A DNA stretch of 60,302 nucleotides from Clostridium sp. CAG:288 (GCA_000437395.1 FR898162.1:1-60302); one strand, 5' to 3'. Counted from the stretch's first letter, positions 35,141 through 44,827 are shown. Numbers and translations are program-made. The notes: generated from the sequence alone by a model not told the origin.

Positions 35141-36601
35141 TTATCCTTTCTTTGTAAAGCGATACTTTGGAACTAAGAAACGTCCTACTCTTATAGACTC
35201 ATCAGAATATTTATCTATACTGAAGAACGAATCGCCAAACTCAGCTCTAACAATTCCTAAAATAAGCAAAATTACATCATCCATCTCATTCAACTCGATT
35301 TCAGATATATCAATTTCTTTCTTTTTACCAAAAGCTTTGATCATAAAGTCTTCGACAGCTTCAACGCCGAATTGATTAACTTCACTATCAAGGAAATCGT
35401 TTAGCAATGTGTTGTCATCCATAAGTGGATCTTCAATCGGCAATAATTCGCCTTCTTCTTTTTCAGATCTCTTAAATGGCATTGTTAATGAATCGCCATC
35501 AATAACACCTTGTCTATAAAAGTTAATTGTTTCACTAGCCTTATTAAGCATCTCTGATTGATCGTAATCTTCGACTGAAGTCAAATCTTTAGCTATTGCT
35601 AAAATGATTGCATCAAGTTTACCTTTAATAGACTTATCTGAACTTGACAAATAGTTAACTTTTCTTTGAACAGCTTCTGTATAATCAGCATTTGCTTTAT
35701 CGATTTCATCAAAAGCTTTGTTGAGCTTTGAAAATATATCGATAGTTTCTTGTAACATCTGAATAACTAAATTTGTTAATTCGTTATTAGAAAGCGAAAC
35801 GTTATCGGTATCTGAACGGGCTTGATTAGCAATTTTTCCTACTATTCTTTCATCGTGCAACCACTTCTTCAAAATAGTTATTGTAGGCATAGCGTATAAA
35901 CCCAAAGAGTCATATGTTTTCATTGGGTGATAAATCTTATCGCTAATTTCTGTTCTATAATTATCAAAGTGTTGATGTAAAACATCATTTGGAGACAAAA
36001 GTGATGTTAGTTTATGTCCAAATACACAAATTGAATGGTGAAGTAGAGTTACAGATAACTCTAACTCATCAGCATTTTTTCGAGCGTTAGCTAATGATCT
36101 ATACATAAAGTCATCTTCTTTTTCATCTTCAAGTTTTAATTCGCTATATGTTTGGTGAACTAATGGCAAGTAAATAGAAACGTCGCTTGTAAGTTCGGAA
36201 ATCAATTCCAAAAAGCGTATAGAATAACTTGGTAAAAATATATAATCTATATTTGTCTTTGGATCTCTTTCAATTTCCATCCAACCAGTTTTAACAAGCT
36301 TATTGCAAATGTAATTTGTTTTCTTGGCAATTGTTGAGTCATCTGAAGAATCCGTAGCTATTGTTGTTTGATCTTCATCTTCATCATCTTTATCATCTTG
36401 TCTATCCAAAGCTATATCAAAAAGAGACATCAAATCTGCTCCACGTGAACGAAGAAGCATTAGATAGTCTGATTTTTTTATTTTGGTCTTATACAGCTTT
36501 AATGTATCGTATAAAGTCAATAGTGAAAAAGCGTACACTGACTTATATTTGCGTGATAAGAGAGAGAAGAAATTCTCAGGGATTTTATCAAATAGTTTCA
36601 A
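35141..36601 (-). CDS. jetA: Wadjet JetA / MksF-like kleisin (DUF5716)
   Basis: 486 residues if it starts at TTG 36601. AGGAGGAAG lies six bases before this TTG, whereas the longer reading has no ribosome site and runs into the promoter zone. The first residues then are (M)KLFDKIPENFFSLLSRKYK, the typical JetA beginning. It corresponds to the kleisin MksF. An acidic low-complexity insert (DRQDDKDDEDEDQ) lies near residue 70. First gene of jetABC. Confidence 0.85.
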   Translation of the reverse strand: MKLFDKIPENFFSLLSRKYKSVYAFSLLTLYDTLKLYKTKIKKSDYLMLLRSRGADLMSLFDIALDRQDDKDDEDEDQTTIATDSSDDSTIAKKTNYICNKLVKTGWMEIERDPKTNIDYIFLPSYSIRFLELISELTSDVSIYLPLVHQTYSELKLEDEKEDDFMYRSLANARKNADELELSVTLLHHSICVFGHKLTSLLSPNDVLHQHFDNYRTEISDKIYHPMKTYDSLGLYAMPTITILKKWLHDERIVGKIANQARSDTDNVSLSNNELTNLVIQMLQETIDIFSKLNKAFDEIDKANADYTEAVQRKVNYLSSSDKSIKGKLDAIILAIAKDLTSVEDYDQSEMLNKASETINFYRQGVIDGDSLTMPFKRSEKEEGELLPIEDPLMDDNTLLNDFLDSEVNQFGVEAVEDFMIKAFGKKKEIDISEIELNEMDDVILLILGIVRAEFGDSFFSIDKYSDESIRVGRFLVPKYRFTKKG

Positions 36602-36643
36602 GAGTATCTTCCTCCTAATAATTCGACTTTTAAAGTCTTTATT

Positions 36644-36673
36644 ATTATAGGCTATCAACTATTTCAATTTCAA
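36644..36673 (-). promoter_or_regulatory. Promoter of jetABC
   Basis: Minus strand TTGAAA (36668-36673), 18-bp spacer, TATAAT (36644-36649). The palindrome GACTTTTAAAGTC (36625-36637) lies in the leader between the -10 and the ribosome site. Confidence 0.75.
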
Positions 36674-36699
36674 GAAGACACGGCTTTATAATTAAATAA

Positions 36700-36737
36700 A
36701 AAACACCAAATTACGTAAGTAGTAAAATGGTGTTAAA
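36700..36737 (-). terminator. Terminator of the nucleobase permease gene
   Basis: Minus strand AACACCA...TGGTGTT with additional TAC/GTA pairing, followed by TTTTTT. Confidence 0.85.
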
Positions 36738-36739
36738 AG

Positions 36740-38152
36740 TTAATCGTTATTTTTTTCAGAACTAATTTTTTCAGAATTATTTTCTTTGTTTTCTAAGCTC
36801 TTTTTTAACCCATAATTTTCTGGAATACAGAAGCTTAAAATGAAAGAAATTATAAACATCATAGCAACTGGGTTAGATAATATAATACTTGGAACTTCTC
36901 CAAGTGCAGAATAGAAATTTGGCACTAAGCTAAAGCCATAACCAACTCCGATGGATAAAGTTAATATCAATATATTTTTAGGTGTAAATCCACACTTAGC
37001 CACCATTTCAAAACCAGTAACAACAATAGAAGCAAATAACATTACCAAAGCTCCACCCAATACTGGATAAGGAATTGTTAAAATTGCAGCACTGATTCCT
37101 GGGAATAATCCAGCTAATATCATTATTATTGCTCCAAATAATATTGCAAATCTATTAACGATTTTTGTCGAGCTTACTATACCAACATTTTGACAGAAAG
37201 TCGTAAGAGGCATACAACCAAAGCAACCAGAAACAGCGCTAATCAATCCATCACAAGCTAATGCTCCAGATATTTCTTTAGTAGTAGGATCTCTAGATAA
37301 TCCCCCATTACATAAAGCCGATACATCTCCAACACACTCTGTCGTTGCAACAAGATATATCAAACATGTTGGTAAAATAGCTTCCCATCTAAATTCAATT
37401 GTCGTCATAGCAAATCTCGGTAATGCAATAGCTTTAACTCCTTCAAAAGAAGAAAAGTCAACACCGCCAAAACACAAACTTATAAGATAACCGACACAAA
37501 TTCCAAATAATGTTGATAAATTTTTCCAGGTTCCTTTAACAAACATTTGAAATAGCAAACAAGCTATTAATGTCAATAATCCAACAAGTAACGATTGCCA
37601 TGAAAGATAACTAAGTACACCTGTTGTGTTACTAGCACCACCTGCAAAGTAATCACCACCAACTGATAACAAAGATAATCCAATAGCTAGAATAACAATG
37701 CTCGAAACAATCGGCTTAATAAACTTAATCCAATATTTAGCAAATAAACCCATTATAGAAATAAATATTCCACCAACAATTACTCCACCGAGCATAGCTC
37801 CATAACCATATTGCAATCCAACATAGCTAAGCATAGTGGCAAATGTAAATGAAACACCAACTACAATAGGAAGTTTACCGCCAAATTTCCACACTGGGTA
37901 CAATTGAAAAATAGTTCCAATGCCAGCAATAAATATTGCATTTTGAATAACGCTAGCTTTGATTTCACTTTCAACTCCAATAGTTCCTAAAACAAAAAGA
38001 ATTGGAGCCAAATTAGCAATAAACATAGCTAAAATATGTTGGATTCCAAACAAAACAGCTCTTTGTGGTGGAACACAGCCATTTAAAGAATATAAATTAT
38101 TCTTATCAGCGCTTTTAAAGAAATTTACTAAATTGTTCCAAACTTTTTTCAT
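36740..38152 (-). CDS. NCS2-family nucleobase:cation symporter (uracil/xanthine permease)
   Basis: 470 residues with about 14 membrane segments. Family landmarks: an N-terminal LNGCVPPQRAVLFGIQHILA segment with the conserved Gln-His, then ATTECVGDVSAL with the conserved Glu, and CFGCMPLTTFCQNVG. It imports uracil, xanthine or uric acid with protons or sodium. The specificity is not clear. The leader (38153-38265) shows a possible TTTACT / TTAATA promoter; I find no purine or PRPP riboswitch there. Confidence 0.88.
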   Translation of the reverse strand: MKKVWNNLVNFFKSADKNNLYSLNGCVPPQRAVLFGIQHILAMFIANLAPILFVLGTIGVESEIKASVIQNAIFIAGIGTIFQLYPVWKFGGKLPIVVGVSFTFATMLSYVGLQYGYGAMLGGVIVGGIFISIMGLFAKYWIKFIKPIVSSIVILAIGLSLLSVGGDYFAGGASNTTGVLSYLSWQSLLVGLLTLIACLLFQMFVKGTWKNLSTLFGICVGYLISLCFGGVDFSSFEGVKAIALPRFAMTTIEFRWEAILPTCLIYLVATTECVGDVSALCNGGLSRDPTTKEISGALACDGLISAVSGCFGCMPLTTFCQNVGIVSSTKIVNRFAILFGAIIMILAGLFPGISAAILTIPYPVLGGALVMLFASIVVTGFEMVAKCGFTPKNILILTLSIGVGYGFSLVPNFYSALGEVPSIILSNPVAMMFIISFILSFCIPENYGLKKSLENKENNSEKISSEKNND

Positions 38153-38265
38153 ATTTATTTTCCTTATTTCAAATTAAATGTTTAATTTAATTTTAAGCTA
38201 ATTTCCTAGCTTATATATATTAACAAATATAGCTTTATAAAGTAAATGAAAGAATTAAAGCAATT

Positions 38266-38299
38266 AAAAAGGTGTTAAGAAAAACTTCCTAACACCTTA
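38266..38299 (-). terminator. Terminator of the 12-gene glycan operon
   Basis: Minus strand AAGGTGTTAGGAAG-TTTTT-CTTAACACCTT followed by TTT. It ends the operon that begins at 54421. Confidence 0.85.
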
Positions 38300-38305
38300 C
38301 TATTT

Positions 38306-40780
38306 CTAAGCTTCTGTGTATCTAGAAATATTAATGTAATCAGCATTAATATCTTTACCATAGTTTTGGCTATAGTTGCTATCTGTAAGCTTTTCTGGAT
38401 CTAATATTGTTGTGTATGTATCACCATTTTTAATAATAATAGAACCTAATGTGTAGTTTTGATAGGAATCATATTGTTTACTTGTTCCAAGATAAATACC
38501 CCAAACAGAAGCAAATGTTAAATTTCCATCACCACCACCATTTTCATATTCTAAGATTGAATATGGAATATAAATATAGCCATCGAAGTTAGCTGGTAAA
38601 TAAATATAGCTGTTCCAATCTCTACCACTACTTCTAACAGTTTCATTACCTTCTAAATCGTAGAGAGTAAATTCACCATTAACTTTGATTTTAGCTCTAT
38701 CGCTATCTGTTTCGTTAATTCTAAAGTCGACGAATGATTCTCCTGTATTATTCTTAATACGGAGAATTACACCATCACCACTCCAAGAAGCTGTTTGACC
38801 TTTAACTAACATAGTAGCTAAACCATCAGTTGTATCATGGTTAAATGTTACGTTGACACCGCCATTTAATGTTCCACTAAATGGTAATTTGTTACCTTCA
38901 GAGATTTCACCATTGAAAGCTAAATTAATATGATCACCATTGTAATCTTGAGTGTACTTTTGAGTGAAGTTAGCAGAAGTTGTCTTAGTGTTATTTAAGA
39001 CTGTCTTAATTGTGCTTCCACTTAAGACTTGGAATTCACCAAGAGTATAGTTTTGATTATAATCACCATAAGCTTCAAGGACTGCGGTTTCAAAGTACAT
39101 GCCATAGACAGAGCTATAGTTAAATGTCTTATTGCCACTACCATAAGTATTGTCTATTGCAAATGACTTGTATGGAATATAAATATAGCCATCAAAGTTA
39201 GCTTCTAAGTTAATATAGTGACCCCAACCACGACCAGAAGTTGTAGCTTTCTTAACGCCATCTAATGTATAGGTATAATATGTACCACCAGTATTAAGTG
39301 AGACACGATCACTATCAGTTTCATTGATAAAGATACCAATATAAGAATTCATGCTAGTATTGTTTTTAATTCTAAAGGCAATACCATCACCTTGCCAATC
39401 GTGATTATCTGGTGTGACACGGACATCAGAAACAATGTCTTTATCAGCAGCTGTAAAGCTAACAATTGCACCGTTTTCTAAAGCTCCTGTAAAGCCAGTG
39501 TCAACTGGTAATAAATCAACCTTACCCTTAAATTCAGCAACGATTTCATCTACTTCTGCAATAGTTGTTGCTGTCTTTAATTTTTCAGTATATTCATCAG
39601 CTAAATCAAAGTATTGATCTTCTTCAGCTTGACGATAAATAACTGTATCTTTATAATCGAGAATTTCGTCTTCAGCTTCTTTTTTTCTAGTAGCTAATGC
39701 TTTAGCTTCTTCAGCTTCATATTCAGCCTTAGTCTTAAGTTTTGCAACTTCATCAGCATACATATCAGAAGCAGCATTTACTGCTTCGATAGTTGTAGCT
39801 TCATTAATAGCACTAGTTGCAGTTGCAAGTAACTCATCTATTGCTTTTTGTTCTGCTTCTCTATAGTCAGATTTGTTAACTAAAGATGCAATTGTTTCTA
39901 ACGCTGTTGTTTTAGCAGCAGCTAATTCTTCAGCTTCATATTGTGCTGCTGTTTTAATTGCGCTGGCCTTAGTCTTATATTCGCTAACTAAAGGTGTAAT
40001 ATCAGAAACTTCTGTTGCAGCATCAACTTTGCCTAAATATTCATTAATCAAAGCAGTTAATGTTTCTTGTTCTTCACTTCTAAAGGCAGATAAAGAAAGA
40101 TAATTATTAATTTCTGTCTTAGCTAATTCTTTAGCAGCAGCAAGTTCTTCAGCTTTATATTGAGCATCTGTCTTCAATTGATCAACAGCAGCTTTAAATG
40201 TAGTGACAACTCCTTCGACAACAGCACTTGTTGTAGCAGCATCGATTTCAGTATTTGCTTTTGTAACAAGAGTTTCAAGAGCAGCTTTTTCAGCATCTCT
40301 ATAATCTTCTGCTTTAGCATAAGAAGAAACTGTAGCTTTAGCTTCTTCTTTAACTTTAGCTAAGGCTTCTGTATCGTAGTCAGCAACTGTTTTTAACAAA
40401 TCAGCAGCAGCTTTAAACTCGTTGACAGCAGCAGTAATTTCATCAGCTGTTGCAGCAGTTGAAATCTTTGATTTTGCTGTATCAATTAAAGTTTGTAATT
40501 GTTCAGCTTCACTTTCCTTATAATCAGATTTGTTCTTATAACTTTCAACTGTAGAATTAGCAGCATCTCTTTCAGCTTTAAGTGTATCAACTTCTGTTGT
40601 TGAAGATGATGGTGTTGGAGTTGATGATGTTGATGGTGAAACAGTAGAGCTTATTGGAGTTGGGGTTGATGAAGGTGTTGGTGTAGATGATGTGTTGTTA
40701 TTATTACCACATCCTGTTAACGGAATAGTACAAGCAAATAATCCTAAAGCCAAATATTTTCTAAAATTAACTTTTTTCAT
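38306..40780 (-). CDS. Stalked surface lipoprotein with two novel beta-rich modules
   Basis: 824 residues. Lipobox LTGC (Cys24), then a Ser/Thr/Pro linker. Five alpha-helical repeats of about 73 residues follow (64-430; each with a DYR.AE motif and an L.T.A.Y.AEE boundary), resembling FIVAR-type stalk repeats. Two tandem modules of about 190 residues come last. Both carry GDG..RIKNN, INETDSDR, NFDGYIYIPY and NYTLG. The same module occurs three times in the secreted protein encoded at 44828-46852. The stalk and surface anchor suggest ligand capture (inference). AGGAGG precedes the ATG; last gene of the operon. Confidence 0.85.
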   Translation of the reverse strand: MKKVNFRKYLALGLFACTIPLTGCGNNNNTSSTPTPSSTPTPISSTVSPSTSSTPTPSSSTTEVDTLKAERDAANSTVESYKNKSDYKESEAEQLQTLIDTAKSKISTAATADEITAAVNEFKAAADLLKTVADYDTEALAKVKEEAKATVSSYAKAEDYRDAEKAALETLVTKANTEIDAATTSAVVEGVVTTFKAAVDQLKTDAQYKAEELAAAKELAKTEINNYLSLSAFRSEEQETLTALINEYLGKVDAATEVSDITPLVSEYKTKASAIKTAAQYEAEELAAAKTTALETIASLVNKSDYREAEQKAIDELLATATSAINEATTIEAVNAASDMYADEVAKLKTKAEYEAEEAKALATRKKEAEDEILDYKDTVIYRQAEEDQYFDLADEYTEKLKTATTIAEVDEIVAEFKGKVDLLPVDTGFTGALENGAIVSFTAADKDIVSDVRVTPDNHDWQGDGIAFRIKNNTSMNSYIGIFINETDSDRVSLNTGGTYYTYTLDGVKKATTSGRGWGHYINLEANFDGYIYIPYKSFAIDNTYGSGNKTFNYSSVYGMYFETAVLEAYGDYNQNYTLGEFQVLSGSTIKTVLNNTKTTSANFTQKYTQDYNGDHINLAFNGEISEGNKLPFSGTLNGGVNVTFNHDTTDGLATMLVKGQTASWSGDGVILRIKNNTGESFVDFRINETDSDRAKIKVNGEFTLYDLEGNETVRSSGRDWNSYIYLPANFDGYIYIPYSILEYENGGGDGNLTFASVWGIYLGTSKQYDSYQNYTLGSIIIKNGDTYTTILDPEKLTDSNYSQNYGKDINADYINISRYTEA
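39491..40591 (-). repeat. Five protein-level repeats of about 73 codons
   Basis: Tandem helical repeats inside the lipoprotein above. They share positions rather than near-identical DNA, so they are old duplications. Typical unit: helix with AKTEI..Y, then DYR.AEQ.AL..LI, then AATT...V, then FK..VD.LKT.A.YEAEE. Confidence 0.7.
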
Positions 40781-40793
40781 TAATTATATCCTC

Positions 40794-41693
40794 CTATTTT
40801 AAGATTTCTTCTAATTTTGGAAGCGATGGAATCGCTCCTCTTCTTTGTACACAAATTGAGGAAGCTTTTTGGGCAAATTTAATAGCCTCTTCAACTTGAT
40901 AACCTTTTGCAATAAATGAAGCGAATGTTCCGTTAAAGCAATCGCCTGCAGCCGTTGTATCAACTGCACTAACTTTGAAAGCTGGAATAATTTTATGATT
41001 TTTTTCATTAAAGAAGTAAACCCCTTTACTTCCTAATGTCACCAGCAAATTTTTAACACCTTTTTTAACCATTTCACTGCACGCCTTTTCCATTGAGTCA
41101 TAATCTTCAGTATCGAGTCCAGAAATTAAAGCTAATTCAGTTTCGTTTGGAGTTAAATAAGTAATAGTACTTAAAAGTTCAGCTGACAATTTTTGTCCTG
41201 GAGCTGGATTTAATATAAAGGTCTTATTGAGTTCTTTACATTTCTTGCCAATAAATTCAACTGTTTCCATCGGTATTTCTAATTGAGTAATTACAATATC
41301 AGCTTCTTCTAAAAGACTAATGTTGTCTTTAACTAAATCGACAGTAACAGAAAAATTAGCTCCTGGAACAACGATAATTCTATTGTCGTGTTTTTCTTCT
41401 TCAATTAAGATAGAAGCACATCCACTACTTACAGAATCATCATATTTGAGTTTTGGAACAACATTACACTCTTTTAAAGTTTTTTCTAACACTGTTCCGT
41501 AGGAGTCGTTTCCGACAGCACCGAGCATCGTAACATCTCCACCAGCTAAAGCACAGGCACAAGCTTGGTTAGCTCCTTTGCCTCCTGGATTTTGTTTAAA
41601 TGAACGACCAAATTTCGTTTCACCTTGTGTAGGAAGTCTATCGACATAGGTAGTAAGATCCATATTTATACTACCAATAACTAAAATCTTCAT
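40794..41693 (-). CDS. rbsK: Ribokinase
   Basis: 299 residues of the PfkB family. N-terminal VIGSINMDLTTYVDRLPTQGETKFG and GGKGANQACACALAGG match ribokinase. The catalytic Asp lies in DTTAAGDCFNGTF, and the C-terminal region fits the potassium site. It makes ribose 5-phosphate. Co-transcribed with a nucleoside hydrolase five genes upstream, which would release ribose; no rbsD or Rbs transporter is present. Confidence 0.92.
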   Translation of the reverse strand: MKILVIGSINMDLTTYVDRLPTQGETKFGRSFKQNPGGKGANQACACALAGGDVTMLGAVGNDSYGTVLEKTLKECNVVPKLKYDDSVSSGCASILIEEEKHDNRIIVVPGANFSVTVDLVKDNISLLEEADIVITQLEIPMETVEFIGKKCKELNKTFILNPAPGQKLSAELLSTITYLTPNETELALISGLDTEDYDSMEKACSEMVKKGVKNLLVTLGSKGVYFFNEKNHKIIPAFKVSAVDTTAAGDCFNGTFASFIAKGYQVEEAIKFAQKASSICVQRRGAIPSLPKLEEILK

Positions 41694-41714
41694 AGTTTCC
41701 CCTTTCCTTAAAGA

Positions 41715-42386
41715 TTATTCATTATTTTCTTCTTTAATAGCTTTTAACCTATCCTGCTCCTCCCTGTAAAGCTTGCAATAAAATCTATCTGCAAGCGAGA
41801 CTATAATGTATCCTAATATACCAAATCCTAATATAAGAACGATTGGTAAGAAAAGATAATATACGAAGGCAAATATTAAGATGGTGACCCATATTGTTGC
41901 AGTTAAGAATATTTTTTTACGTGCAATTAAGCTTGCTTTTTTAAATCCATTCATTGGTGTTTCATCACCAAAATACGCTCTGAATAAGGCTAGGTGAATT
42001 ATCGCTGAGGTTAGGGCAATTAATATACCTACAACAACAATTACACTTATCCAAGCCATAATCGGCAAACTGTTAGATTGTATCAATTGGTAACTTAAAT
42101 AAATAGAATAAATACACAAAGCATAAATCGGTGTAAAAACGCACCAATATTTCCAACCAACTGAATAGTTTTGCTTTAATAATTCGAAATAGTCTTTAAA
42201 TGGTCTTACATAAGTCTCTTTTTCTTTTTTACATAATTCAATAAGGGCGAATAGCGATGGGAAAAACAAGAAAGTCAAAGAGAAAATAACAGTAAATAAG
42301 AATTCAAAATTTACAACAAATAAATCTGCAACTATCTTTAAAAACCTATACCCCTTTGAATCCATTTTTCTTTCGAAATCGCCCAT
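41715..42386 (-). CDS. DUF624 (YesL-like) membrane protein
   Basis: 223 residues, five or six membrane segments. The start FLKIVADLFVVNFEFLFTVI and the middle ALF.AYFGDETPMNGF fit the YesL/DUF624 family. These proteins accompany Lpl/Yes-type oligosaccharide ABC transporters in Bacillota; their role is unknown. GGAG is located at the 3' end of the upstream gene. Confidence 0.8.
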   Translation of the reverse strand: MGDFERKMDSKGYRFLKIVADLFVVNFEFLFTVIFSLTFLFFPSLFALIELCKKEKETYVRPFKDYFELLKQNYSVGWKYWCVFTPIYALCIYSIYLSYQLIQSNSLPIMAWISVIVVVGILIALTSAIIHLALFRAYFGDETPMNGFKKASLIARKKIFLTATIWVTILIFAFVYYLFLPIVLILGFGILGYIIVSLADRFYCKLYREEQDRLKAIKEENNE

Positions 42387-42392
42387 ATAAAT

Positions 42393-43622
42393 CTACTCCG
42401 TAATTTCCATTGTATATTGATATAGTCTATATGAACCAAGTGTACCCCAGAACGATGCGGAGTAGTTTGCAGCTGTATAGACACAATCAATAGATTTTGT
42501 CGATAGTGTCCAACCATATGGATCTGTTACTAAACCATTATTGTGATTTAATGTAAATCCAGCGTTAGAAATATCGATTTTATCCATTTCATTCCAAGCA
42601 TCACCAACGACATTGAAGAGCGTATATCCTGGATAGAAATCAGGATTTTCAAAGTCTTCTTCTAAGTAGTAAATTGTTGATGAAGATGAAACGTTTGCTC
42701 CTTCTGGAGATGGATGATCATCTTTAATCATATAAATTCTTCCAGAAGATGGATCGTATGCAAAGTCAGCATTTGAAATATAGTCTTGAGTTCCGTTTAA
42801 GTTTTTTAAGCCTCTTGTTAAGACTCTCTTAGAGCCATCTGAAACCATTACTGGATTATTCAAATCGCTCAAATTCCATCTTTCAACTAACTCATAAGTG
42901 CTACTACCATCACCGACTGTATAGAATAGTAATACTTGTCCTTTTTTATCGACAGAAACTAAGCTTGGTTGGCCATAGCCCCATTGGAATCCAGCATTAC
43001 CATTTAACTCATAATCGCAGAATGGATTGCTACCTAATTTAATCCATGGACCAGCAGGTGTTTTGCTTACTGCTAAGCCAACTTCGTTTGATGTGTTATC
43101 GCTTGTAACGCAACCGAGATATGCCATCAAATAACTATAGTCTTCGTCGTTATATTTAAATTCACCTTTTATGACTGATGGGTCACAAACGTGTCTTGAA
43201 TCCCAAGTATCAGCAGTTGGTTCTAGAACATATTGAATTTCTGAATAGACCCAACGACCACTAGCATCTTTTGTTCCTGATCTATAAGCGACATAGTCTG
43301 TAACGTTTCCATGAAGCTTGTTAGCACAATAATAAATATGTCTAACACCATCTTCTTCAAAAATAGTTGGACAGTAGTTGTAATAGTAGTCAAACATTTG
43401 GTTTTCACCAGGAATATGTTCAAACAATTGATAATTATTTAATTGTTCAGTTACTGAAGATGAGCTTGATGAACTTGATGAACTACTATCGACAGTGGAG
43501 CTACTACTTACAGGAGTTTCTGAAGAACTAGTGTTATTTGTCGAAGAATCATTGTTTCCCATTTGGCAACCTCCACAAAGCATTACTGATAAAGCAGTTA
43601 CGAATAATAAAGATTTTTTCAT
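42393..43622 (-). CDS. GH43-like five-bladed propeller lipoprotein (copy 1)
   Basis: 409 residues from the ATG at 43622 (TTAGGAGAAAAG upstream; the longer reading lies in the neighbouring gene). Lipobox CGGC. Ser-rich linker to about residue 65. Then a beta-propeller with blade signatures FEEDGVRHIYYCAN, WDSRHVCDPSVIKGEF, SYLMAYLGC and GYGQPSLVSVD, resembling clan GH-F/J (GH43/GH32) glycosidases. I cannot place all three catalytic acids, so it may be a glycosidase or a sugar-binding relative. Paralogous to the next gene upstream. Confidence 0.75.
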   Translation of the reverse strand: MKKSLLFVTALSVMLCGGCQMGNNDSSTNNTSSSETPVSSSSTVDSSSSSSSSSSSVTEQLNNYQLFEHIPGENQMFDYYYNYCPTIFEEDGVRHIYYCANKLHGNVTDYVAYRSGTKDASGRWVYSEIQYVLEPTADTWDSRHVCDPSVIKGEFKYNDEDYSYLMAYLGCVTSDNTSNEVGLAVSKTPAGPWIKLGSNPFCDYELNGNAGFQWGYGQPSLVSVDKKGQVLLFYTVGDGSSTYELVERWNLSDLNNPVMVSDGSKRVLTRGLKNLNGTQDYISNADFAYDPSSGRIYMIKDDHPSPEGANVSSSSTIYYLEEDFENPDFYPGYTLFNVVGDAWNEMDKIDISNAGFTLNHNNGLVTDPYGWTLSTKSIDCVYTAANYSASFWGTLGSYRLYQYTMEITE

Positions 43623-43632
43623 TTCTTTTCTC

Positions 43633-44823
43633 CTAAAGTTCAACGCTAAATGCAACGATGGCTGGTGAATAAATATAACTTGAATCAGAAGCACTTCCTT
43701 CAGCTGAAACGCTGAAAGCTACATCGAGTGTAGTTGCATTTTCAACAACTGAGTAAGCGTTAGTGATAAAGCATGGAGAGAAAATTCTTTCCCAACCATA
43801 CTCTTGAGTTTCACTGCCACCATCTAATACAGATGTTTCAATGTTATCGATTGCTGGCATGACAAGCTCCCATTCGTTATCAAATGGATTTGTTAAGATA
43901 TCTAAACTTGCCTTAGCAACTTGGACAGAATCACTTGTTGCTGGCATTGTCATAACTGGGTTACGATCTCTGACGACATATAAAGTGTTTGAACCTTTAT
44001 CAATCATGAAATCAGCGTTATTGAAAATAACATCAGCATTTTTATCTTGTAAGCCGTGTGTAGATACCGCAGATGGTTCACCCATAACAATGTTGTCTAA
44101 ATCAGAACAATCTAGATAATTGACTCTAGTACTTGTAATAAGAGCATCAGCATATGTATAGAAACAATAGACTTTTCCTTTTTGATCGTAGCTAACAAGT
44201 GATGGAGCACCACAACCATAGGCTGAACCTAAAGCGTATGAAGAATAAGTTATAACAGCTTTGTCTCCTACTTTAGTCCAATTCTCTAAATCGTTAGAGA
44301 CAGCAAATCCAATTTCATAGATTTTATCTTTAACTTTTGAGTTACCTTGATAGGCTAATAAATATGAGTAAGTTGTTCCTTGATACTTAAATTCACCTTT
44401 AACGATATCTGGATTTGAAACTCTAACAGAATCCCATCCATTTTCGCTTGGTCTTAAACACACTTTAGCATCGGAATAAACATATTTATCACCTTGTTTA
44501 GTTCCTACTCTCATAGCAATAACGTCATTTGTGACATTTTCTATTTCATTGGTAGTATAGAAAACATATTGTTTATCGCCTTCAACCATTATTGAAGGAT
44601 CTTTGTCATAAATTCCAAGTGGATCATCAAATATTGGTGCAATACCATATAAAGTCTTTGGTGTTTCTTGATGTGAAGAGGAACTTGAAGAACTAATATT
44701 TGTAGTTGATGAAATTGGAGTGTTTGATGAGACAGTTGTTGATGAAGTACTATTATTTTCTCCATTGCCATTACAGCCTGTTAAAACTAATAGTGGAAAT
44801 AATAAAGCAATTAATTTTTTCAT
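43633..44823 (-). CDS. GH43-like five-bladed propeller lipoprotein (copy 2)
   Basis: 396 residues from the ATG at 44823 (GGAGATG upstream). Lipobox LTGC. Same plan as copy 1: Ser/Thr linker, then KQYVFYTTN, WDSVRVSNPDIVKGEFKY, SYLLAYQGN, GCGAPSLVSYDQKGKVYCFY. The two paralogues share perhaps a quarter to a third of residues by eye. Tandem paralogues suggest different linkages of one glycan. Confidence 0.75.
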   Translation of the reverse strand: MKKLIALLFPLLVLTGCNGNGENNSTSSTTVSSNTPISSTTNISSSSSSSHQETPKTLYGIAPIFDDPLGIYDKDPSIMVEGDKQYVFYTTNEIENVTNDVIAMRVGTKQGDKYVYSDAKVCLRPSENGWDSVRVSNPDIVKGEFKYQGTTYSYLLAYQGNSKVKDKIYEIGFAVSNDLENWTKVGDKAVITYSSYALGSAYGCGAPSLVSYDQKGKVYCFYTYADALITSTRVNYLDCSDLDNIVMGEPSAVSTHGLQDKNADVIFNNADFMIDKGSNTLYVVRDRNPVMTMPATSDSVQVAKASLDILTNPFDNEWELVMPAIDNIETSVLDGGSETQEYGWERIFSPCFITNAYSVVENATTLDVAFSVSAEGSASDSSYIYSPAIVAFSVEL

Positions 44824-44827
44824 TTTC

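Noticed and set aside
38153..38265. Purine or PRPP riboswitch before the nucleobase permease
   Set aside because: I looked for the conserved loop bases and junction sequence and found only a short AAGCTA/TAGCTT hairpin.
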